In this document: positions 54,196 through 61,969 of the stretch, in pieces
Layout: each line of letters starts with the position of its first letter
Numbering within the stretch: position 1 is the stretch's first letter
NCBI GenBank assembly: GCA_022059125.1
Contig: JAEUWY010000002.1
Coordinates: 1,736,001-1,800,000 of the forward strand
Reading direction: 5' to 3'
DNA: 64,000 bases
Source of the DNA: Corynespora cassiicola
Taxonomy: Eukaryota > Ascomycota > Dothideomycetes > Pleosporales > Corynesporascaceae
The notes under the pieces: model-generated
Database searches by the model: none
The model's input: only the letters and a program-made list of their open reading frames with translations
What the model was told of the DNA's origin: nothing
Position numbers and translations under genes: made by a program

Positions 54196-57100
54196 ATGGG
54201 TGTCACCGGCCTCTGGACTGTCCTCCAGCCGTGTGCGCGACCGATCAAGATCGAAACGCTGAACAAGAAGCGGCTCGCCGTCGATGCATCCATCTGGATC
54301 TACCAGTTCCTCAAAGCCGTACGCGACAAGGAAGGAAACGCGCTGCGAAACAGCCATATCGTTGGCTTCTTCCGCCGAATATGCAAGCTACTATACTTCG
54401 GCATCAAACCCGTCTTCGTGTTCGATGGTGGCGCACCGGCGCTGAAGCGACAGACCATCAGCAACCGAAAGTCGCGTCGCGAGGGCAGAAGGGAGGATGC
54501 AGTCCGAACAGCTGGAAAGCTGCTCGCGCTGCAGATGCAGCGAGCCGCCGAAGAAGAGGAGAAGAAGAGGAAGGAGAGTGCTCGTCATCCACGCGAGGAG
54601 CCCGCTGAGCAGATACCCGAGGATGTTGTATACGCGGATGAAGTGTTTCAGACGCAGCAAGAGAGAATCAAGAATCGGAAATTTAAACGGAAGGACCAAT
54701 ATCATCTCCCTGACCTCGGAGTTTCGCTCAATGAGATGGGTGGCCCAGACGACCCGAGAATCATGTCAATGGAAGAGTTGGAGGAGTATGCTCGGCAGTT
54801 CGATAGAGGAGAGGATATTAATGTGTATGATTTCTCCAAAATCGATTTCGACGGTCCCTTCTTCGTAAGCTTGCCGGCTTCGGATCGCTACAATATCCTC
54901 AATGCAGCTAGACTGCGGAGTCGGCTGAGAATGGGTTATTCCAAGGATCAGCTGGATAGCATGTTTCCCGATCGCATGGCGTTTTCCAAGTTCCAAATCG
55001 AGAGGGTGCGCGAACGAAACGAACTCACACAACGCCTGATGAACCTCAACGGTATGAACGATGATGCCATATTTGGCGTCAATGGTGTGAACCGCGTTGC
55101 CAGCGAGAAGTCAAGAGAGTACGTTCTCGTGAGGAATGAGGGCGCAGAAGGTGGATGGGCGCTTGGAGTCGTTTCCAACAAAGATGAGGGCAAGGCCGAA
55201 AGGCCCATCGATGTTGATCGACCACAGCCTGCCGAGCTGGAGGAGGATGATTGGGAGGATGACGACGATTTCGAAGACGTCCCAATAGAAGGCCTGAACC
55301 GACTGCCAAAGCCAAAATTCAGTCAGACTGCCGATGGGAGAGATGGCCACGACTTTATCTCACAGGAATTAGCTCTACGGCGGCAAAAGTTGTACAATTC
55401 GCGTAAAGAAAGAGCAACGAAGCCTAAATCTAGAGCATCACCAGCTGTGAACCAAGACCCAGACTCTTTGTTTCTTGCCGAGGAAAATGGTGATGATGAG
55501 TGGGAGAATGTACCAATCGACAACAACGATGATCTGTTTGAGGACCCTGTCACCGAAAAGAGTGACGAAGAGGAACAACAGCTTCGTAAAGCAATCGCCT
55601 TGTCTCTACAGCAGGACGGTGGGCAGTCAGGCGAGGATCCCGCTGAAGAGTCGGAGGAAGATATCTTTAGAGAGGTTTTCCGTCAAGAACGTGCAAAGGA
55701 AGTGAATCCGTTTTCATCTGCCAAGGGTTCTGGGTTAGCTATAGCCCGAATGGCAAATCAACGGAGTAGCAAACTTGCACCTGCTGGTCCCTTCAATGAG
55801 AGCGATAGCGATGATGACATGGATCTACAGGCTGCGCTGGCTGAATCGCGGAAGTCGAAACGAGCGTCGTCATCCAAACGTCCACTGCCAAAAGATCCGG
55901 CTGCTGCGTCCAAGAAAACCACGAAGTCGTCTGAGACAGCTTCAAATGCCCACGGTTTCGACGGTCCGTTGCCGTTTGAAAAGCTCAATCTGGGAAGCTC
56001 CATATTAGGTAAGAAGAAGATGCAAAAGCTTGAAGAAGACAATGCAGGAGGTTTTGTAAAAGACGTTGAGCCTGGGGAGAAGAAGTCTGCAGAACCACTA
56101 CCACCTTGGTTTAATGCTGAGCGAGACATTGAGAAAGAATTGGCAGAACAGCGAGACCAACAGATAAAAGACTCTGAGCGAGACAGAAAAGAGGACGAGG
56201 CAAACTTTCAGTTTCAAGAACTGCCGCGTCTGCGAAAACACGAAACTAAGGAAGTCATTGATCTAGAGGATTCGCAAAGTCAAGGCAAGACAAAGTCGAC
56301 AATAGTCATCGATTCCGACAATGAGCCGATGGAGGATGTGGTGATGGAAGACTCAAAGTTACGCATGGGCGATCTAGCAGACAAGACACGTGCCGAACCT
56401 CCTCAGTCACTACCAGACGGGCAAAAATCGCCTCCCCCGCAAGATCGTTCGTTGGAAGAAGAGAAAACTCCGCCTCATGACTCCGATGAAGAGCTTATTG
56501 AGTGGTCAGCAAGCGAATCCGAGGCCGAAAATACAACCAGGAACGATGATCAACCTTCAAAATCTCCGTCAAAATCTCTTTCCCCAGAATTTGAAGATGT
56601 GCCTATACAATTAGAGCTAAAGACAGCGCCTGAAAAGTCGCCTTCTCAGTTTGAGGATGTGCCGATCCGGGTTGAGCCATCGTCACCACAACTTGCCAAG
56701 TCACCTTCCCCGGAGTTTGAAGATGTTCCCATGAACCCTGGATCAGGTGTAGCCCGAAACGAGTCGCCAGTGAGGTTAGAAGGGCCAGAAGACCTCGGAA
56801 TACCGATAGTGCCTGCCAGCGGAGTCGCTGATGACCATGCACCGCTTGACTTTCACGACGACGATTCGGATCAATATTCTGATCCGGAAGATGCCGAATT
56901 GTTTGCGTCGCTGGCAAAGGAGGCTGAGGAGCACGAGCGCTTTGCCCAAGAGCTCAGTAACAACACAGCATCTCGAGTCAACTTCGACGAGGAGCTGAGG
57001 CAACTTCGCGCTCAACAGAAGAAAGATCGAAGGGACGCAGATGAAGTTACCCAGACCATGATATCCGAGTGCCAGCATCTTCTCACTCTCTTTGGTCTTC

Positions 57101-58158
57101 CATACGTCACTGCACCAATGGAAGCAGAGGCTCAGTGCGCCGAGCTCGTCAAACTGGGCTTGGTTGACGGCATCATCACTGACGACTCGGATACTTTCCT
57201 CTTCGGTGGCACTCGCGTGTACAAGAACACGTTTAATGCTGCCAAATATGTCGAATGCTATTTAGCCAACGACCTGGAAACCGAGTTCGCCCTGACGCGG
57301 GAGAAGCTGATTGCCATCGCTCAACTGCTTGGCTCCGACTACACGACCGGTATTCCAGGAATCGGACCCGTCACAGCGCTCGAGATCTTGTCAGAGTTTC
57401 CTAACTTGCAAGATTTCAAATATTGGTGGTCAGGTGTGCAGGACCAAACCATCCCAAAAGAAGCCGACAAGGCGTCACCCTTCCGACGTCGTTTCCGCCG
57501 TACACAGGCAACGAAACTCTTCCTTCCGACGAATTTCCCCGACCCTCGTGTTACAGAAGCTTATCTTTTCCCCGAAGTCGACGATGACCCACAGCCTTTT
57601 CAGTGGGGTGTGCCTGACTTGGCCGCTCTCCGCACGTTCCTGAGTACGCAAATCGGGTGGAGCTGGGAGAGGACCGATGAGGTGTTGGTTCCTGTGATTA
57701 GAGACATGAACAGAAGAGAGCAAGAGGGTACACAGAGCAACATTACCAAGTTTTTCGAGGGAAGTGTAGGAGCAGGGGCGTTTGCGCCTAGGGTGAGGGA
57801 TGGAGGCACAGGTGGGCCTACCGGAAAGAAGAAGGGCAAAGGCGTGACTGGTAAGAGGCTGGGTGCAGCTTTGGCGAGGCTGGCGCAGAGGGAGAAGGGT
57901 GTCGAGAGTAATGACGCGGATGGTGGTGGTGCAGAAGGACAAGAGAACGGAAGTGGAGAAGCTCGTTTGGAGGACGATGGTGTAGAAATCGTTGAGGCTG
58001 GACCAAGTGACAACAGAGCAAGGCAACAAAAGAAGCGCAAGGCAGGGACGAAGGTTGCAGCTCCCAACGCTGACGACGAGGATGACGATGAAGACGAGCT
58101 GTATGAGGAGCCCAAGAAGAAGGCAAGGAAGGGGAAGAAGAACAAGAAAGGCACGTAA
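54196..58158 (+). CDS. RAD2: DNA repair endonuclease Rad2/XPG
   Basis: A single exon, 1320 aa. It makes the 3' incision in nucleotide excision repair. The N-terminal nuclease block opens MGVTGLWTVLQPC and holds RLAVDASIWIYQF and VFVFDGGAPALKRQT. The internal block starts near 955 with CQHLLTLFGLPYV, APMEAEAQCAELV, GIITDDSDTFLFGG, then helix-hairpin LLGSDYTTGIPGIGPVTALE. These contain the acidic metal ligands. The ~750-residue spacer is acidic and holds ubiquitin-interacting-like helices (EEQQLRKAIALSLQQ near 460; DMDLQAALAESRKS near 540) and five [FW]-E-[DN]-V-P motifs near 359, 436, 799, 819 and 841. A PIP box QSNITKFF lies near 1180. The C-terminus is Lys-rich (KKKARKGKKNKKG), a likely nuclear signal. 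No introns are present, unlike its neighbours. Confidence 0.96.
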   Translation: MGVTGLWTVLQPCARPIKIETLNKKRLAVDASIWIYQFLKAVRDKEGNALRNSHIVGFFRRICKLLYFGIKPVFVFDGGAPALKRQTISNRKSRREGRREDAVRTAGKLLALQMQRAAEEEEKKRKESARHPREEPAEQIPEDVVYADEVFQTQQERIKNRKFKRKDQYHLPDLGVSLNEMGGPDDPRIMSMEELEEYARQFDRGEDINVYDFSKIDFDGPFFVSLPASDRYNILNAARLRSRLRMGYSKDQLDSMFPDRMAFSKFQIERVRERNELTQRLMNLNGMNDDAIFGVNGVNRVASEKSREYVLVRNEGAEGGWALGVVSNKDEGKAERPIDVDRPQPAELEEDDWEDDDDFEDVPIEGLNRLPKPKFSQTADGRDGHDFISQELALRRQKLYNSRKERATKPKSRASPAVNQDPDSLFLAEENGDDEWENVPIDNNDDLFEDPVTEKSDEEEQQLRKAIALSLQQDGGQSGEDPAEESEEDIFREVFRQERAKEVNPFSSAKGSGLAIARMANQRSSKLAPAGPFNESDSDDDMDLQAALAESRKSKRASSSKRPLPKDPAAASKKTTKSSETASNAHGFDGPLPFEKLNLGSSILGKKKMQKLEEDNAGGFVKDVEPGEKKSAEPLPPWFNAERDIEKELAEQRDQQIKDSERDRKEDEANFQFQELPRLRKHETKEVIDLEDSQSQGKTKSTIVIDSDNEPMEDVVMEDSKLRMGDLADKTRAEPPQSLPDGQKSPPPQDRSLEEEKTPPHDSDEELIEWSASESEAENTTRNDDQPSKSPSKSLSPEFEDVPIQLELKTAPEKSPSQFEDVPIRVEPSSPQLAKSPSPEFEDVPMNPGSGVARNESPVRLEGPEDLGIPIVPASGVADDHAPLDFHDDDSDQYSDPEDAELFASLAKEAEEHERFAQELSNNTASRVNFDEELRQLRAQQKKDRRDADEVTQTMISECQHLLTLFGLPYVTAPMEAEAQCAELVKLGLVDGIITDDSDTFLFGGTRVYKNTFNAAKYVECYLANDLETEFALTREKLIAIAQLLGSDYTTGIPGIGPVTALEILSEFPNLQDFKYWWSGVQDQTIPKEADKASPFRRRFRRTQATKLFLPTNFPDPRVTEAYLFPEVDDDPQPFQWGVPDLAALRTFLSTQIGWSWERTDEVLVPVIRDMNRREQEGTQSNITKFFEGSVGAGAFAPRVRDGGTGGPTGKKKGKGVTGKRLGAALARLAQREKGVESNDADGGGAEGQENGSGEARLEDDGVEIVEAGPSDNRARQQKKRKAGTKVAAPNADDEDDDEDELYEEPKKKARKGKKNKKGT

Positions 58159-58874
58159 ATCGATTTCTATTGTCGATAGATACATATGGCCTCGCATCCA
58201 TGCCTTCCGCCCTCTACGATAGGTTTTTCTAGAACTCTCCTCTTAAGGGAGGAAGCACGTCACAAATTATGTACACAAATCAAGTACACAAGAGGGCGAC
58301 CCATGCCCTCTATATGCGCTATATGCCTTATCAGTGGGCTATTGCGAGCCCCATCTGGATAACTTGAGCAAACCTGCCTGCCTCTCCTACAATGCAACCT
58401 GTCCTCTTGGGAGAGGACCGCGCTCACGGGTCCAGGAAGTAGTTGGTAGAATGGGTCCAATGAGGCAATCATGTGACGATGACGGAGGCATGATCCCGAT
58501 GCAAACAAGACGAAAACAAGAGCAGCACATATTCGGCCAGCCTGCAACCTGGCAATTAGATAATATTGAAATCGCTGAGCACCAAAATCAAGTTTGTATC
58601 ACGCGATACAACGTGTTCAGCCCTATGCGGCCCTGCATCGAAGGTTCACGGGCTGATTTCCGTCGGGTCGGGTGTCTGTGCATTGTCGGGACAACCGCGC
58701 TAGCCCGCCCCGCCATAACACGCGATTAAGAAGCCCTCGCTCTCGCCCACCTCTCCTTCTCTCCTCCACCACAGCACCACCCACCGTCCGTAGCTACTCT
58801 CTCATCCCGATCACGACTGCACACAACTTTCCGTCCCAAACACCTTCCACGGTCACGATCCGCACTCCGCAACC
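58159..58874. promoter_or_regulatory. Intergenic region, RAD2 to BRCT gene
   Basis: These 716 bases hold the 3' UTR of RAD2 and the promoter of the BRCT gene. The last ~130 bases before the ATG are C-rich, T-rich and C/A-rich, a typical leader. An AACACGCGATT motif near 58717-58727 has the CGCG core of MBF-type sites. No gene is seen. Confidence 0.4.
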
Positions 58875-61424
58875 ATGGTCTTGACCCGCTCGCGCGCAGG
58901 CGCATCCAAAAAGCCAGATGACGTTGCCGCTGCCTCGGCTCCCGGCGCGATGCTGAAGGCTCCGCCAAAGCGCGCCGGAAGGCCCAAGAAGGCGGCCGCT
59001 CAGCCCACAGAGCCAGAGCCAGTTACGGAGCCAGCCCCAAAGCCAGCCTCTAGGAAAATCACCAAGCCAGCCGTCGAGGCCGTCCCAGAGCCAGCTGCAA
59101 AGTCCGCCTCCAAGCCCGCTCCAAAGCCTGCCCCAAAGAAAGCCACCAAATCAACCACCGAATCTGCGCCAGAGCCTGCAGCAGAGCCTGCAGTAGAGGC
59201 GGTGCCCAAGAAGACCGCAAAGGAAACGCGCGCCGCGCCGAAGCCAGTCCTCACAAAGTCTACCGCAACCACTGCAACTGCCACGATCAGTGTCGCAACA
59301 CGCGCTACTCGTTCGTCGCGCGCTCGTGCACAGGACACCGTGGTTGAATCTCCCCTCAAGGCACCAGCCCGCAAGCCAGTACGGCGCACTGCCGCACCCA
59401 AGGCCAAGGCGGTCGCTGTACCAGAGCAGTCTTCCCAGCCAGAGCCTCCTAGTAAGTCGCAGCCGTGATGACTCTCTTATTCCTTCAAAGTACTGAACAT
59501 TTGTTCACTAGAATCCCCAAATCTCCTTGACGTCCTCCCCGACTACCCCGAAACCCCCACGCATATCCTCGCGCCCATCAGCAATGCTGATGGATTCGCT
59601 GAGCTCCCCAAGGCTTGGCCTAGCACCCCCATCAACGCTACTGCCATCGAAGAAGCCATTCAAACCCCCTTGAGCGCTCCAAACGCTGCAGATGAACCTC
59701 AGATTGTACAGGATACTCTGGAGAAGGATTTGCGCCTTCCTAACACTCCCAAAGTTTCTGGGACTTCACCAAACGCCTTTGACGAGACTTTGCACTTTCC
59801 CAACACACCAGAGGTGCCCCAAGTCATTCCCGATGCTCTGGACCAGAACACGCGCTCCCCCAACACACCTAAAGTACCTTCCACCACTTCCGATGCTTTG
59901 GACGAGACATTGCATTTCCCCAAGACTCCGAAGGTGTTCTCCGTGTCTCATCCCGCTTTCGACGAGACACTCCACTTCCCGGACACTCCAGAGGTGGCTC
60001 AAGCATCTGCAGACGCCATGGACGTTACTCTGGGTTTCCCCAACACCCCTGACGTCGCTTCGGCATCTGCGGGTGCCACGGACGTGACTCTTCACTTCCC
60101 GGACACTCCACGACTGTCCTCAGCTGCTCCAGACGCTTTGGACGAAACCCTCCACTTCCCCAGTACTCCACAAGCGACTACGGCACGTTTCCCTAGCATT
60201 CCACAGGAATTTCTAGGCACTCCCGATGCTTTGAATGAAACTCCTCACTTCCCTAGCATCCCACAAGAGTTCTTGCCTGCCGCCGATGCTTTGGACCAGA
60301 CATTACATTTCCCCAGCACACCGGCGCCCCAGGCCGCACCCACCCCTAAAGTCCCACAGAGCGCGGCTCGCACCCCTGCCCCTCAAACCGCGTCCACTCC
60401 CAAGACCCCTTCTAGCGCATCCACTATGCCTCAAGACGAGTCTACTCCCAAGGGTCCGTGGAGCGCATCTAGCGAGCCTCAGGACGAATCCACGCCCAAA
60501 GCCACATGGAACTCACCAAGCACCCCGGTGCCTCAGGCTGCATCTACACCCAGAGCCCCGCAGAGTGTATCCAGCACTCCCAAGACTGCTCGCCGAGTTC
60601 TACAAGAGATTGTCTTGGTTCCAGAGTCTGTCATGCCGAAATCTGCATTCCGATCTCCAGATAAGAAGCTAGACACCAAGACTCCCAAGAAGACGGTCAC
60701 TTGGGAAGCTCCAACATTCGAAGACTCCGAGATTTCTATGATGCTCTATCCCGAGAAGCCACTGACTGGGACCGTTTTCCATGTCGACGTCACTTCAAAG
60801 GGCCGAGATCAAAATTATCTCTTCACCGACATGCTCATTCAAATGGGCGCGAAGGTTGCGAAGCACTGGACGACCGAAACAGTTGGTCTAACACATGTCC
60901 TCTTCAAAGACGGAAGCATTGAGACCTTGAAGAAGGTTTATGAGGCTGACGGGGCTGTCAAATGCGTCAACATCGACTGGCTGTTGAGCTGCGAGAAGGA
61001 GCAGAAGCTGATCCCCGAGTCCTCACAATACTTGGTTTCTCTGAGTCCCGCAAGGCCGCCGAAGCCTGCGAATGTTGCCTACACCCCGGCACGTACACCG
61101 TCCAAGTACATGCTGCCCACCGAGGTTCCAAGCATTCCACCCACTCCAACGAGCTCGGAGTTTGACCGATCAATCACCCCCGAAGACGAAGACAAGGAGA
61201 ACTCGGGCATCTTCTTCCAGCCTGGTTTCCGCTCCGGACTGCGTACTTGCCCTCAGCCCAAATTTCGTCGCCGCCTTTTCGACGCATCGCCTGTGCAGAC
61301 GCCGTCGAAGCCAGAGTTCCTCAAGAAGTCTCCTCTCAGACCCGTCTCTACCACCAAGAAGCGATCTGCTGACGAGAGCCTCCTCGGCATTAGCATGCCA
61401 CCCAAGAAACTACGATTCACTTGA
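58875..61424 (+). CDS. BRCT-domain protein with 20-residue TP repeats
   Basis: Exons 58875-59451 and 59512-61424, 829 aa. The N-terminal ~190 residues are basic and rich in Lys-Pro-Ala (AT-hook-like KRAGRPKKAA; EPAPKPAS-type runs), as in chromatin proteins. Residues about 258-470 form a tandem repeat with a 20-residue period around the core DALDETLHFPxTP. A Ser/Thr/Pro stretch with many TP sites follows. One BRCT domain lies near 605-700: LTGTVFHVDVTSKGRDQN, DMLIQMGAKVAKHWT, GLTHVLFKDGSIETLKKV and VKCVNIDWLLSCEKEQK with its conserved Trp. More [ST]P sites and a basic tail (MPPKKLRFT) end the protein. It is likely nuclear and a CDK target in DNA damage or chromosome biology; a microcephalin/Esc4-like role is a guess. 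The gene follows RAD2 in the same orientation. Confidence 0.87.
59709..60340 (+). repeat. Coding tandem repeat, 60-bp period
   Basis: About nine to ten diverged copies of a 60-base unit lie in the second exon of the BRCT gene. They encode units such as DALDETLHFPKTPKV, PAFDETLHFPDTPEV and GATDVTLHFPDTPRL. One unit contains an 11-residue insertion (with RFPSIPQEFLG) that is partly copied in the next unit as HFPSIPQEFLP. All units keep frame. Confidence 0.9.
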
Positions 61425-61969
61425 ATCCAATTGCGAGGTCGCAAATATTCGATTGAACAATATTGCCTTCGGCGCTTACTCTGCGTTTTCCATTACCTCG
61501 AGGTATCTGAATTTCGGAACGCTTGATGTCAACTGTTTTGATTCTTTGATTTTTGGCGTTATGGGAAGCAACAAAGGTCAATGACCTCATGGACAAATGG
61601 CGTTACATGACTCACGCAGTGAGTGCATCAGTCGCGCTTTATCGACTTTGAATGTGTTTTTTATGGCGTTCCTGGTTTTGTTTTTTTCTATCAGCATGTG
61701 GCTACAAGCCCAACACTGCTTGCATAGCAGAGGTGTTTTTGTGGGCCAAAGTTTTGCCATGACATTGTGGCAAGGAGTAAATGGGAACAAGAAAGGATAC
61801 CCCTCGTTGTTATCACGGAGTTATCAAGGTTGTTTAGTTGTTTGATTGTTTTTTCTTGCTTTTTTGCTTTGCTTTGAGCTACCAGATGAATCCAACGAGC
61901 TTCATCAATCAAGTCTCTATTATCATTATGATTATCATACATGTGATGTTTAACCAGCTTTCTACCTAG
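61425..61969. other. Convergent intergenic region
   Basis: These 545 bases lie between the 3' ends of the BRCT gene and the ABC transporter gene. T-rich runs (61656-61690, 61828-61872) suit terminator or polyadenylation regions. No gene is seen. Confidence 0.4.

Noticed and set aside
57475..58197. 240-codon minus-strand frame opposite the end of RAD2
   Set aside because: Shadow of the biased C-terminal coding sequence of RAD2 (Leu/Ser/Pro-rich antisense); no independent support.
58875..59407. 135-codon antisense frame at the BRCT gene N-terminus
   Set aside because: Gly/Ala/Val-rich mirror of the Lys-Pro-Ala repeats; no separate gene features.
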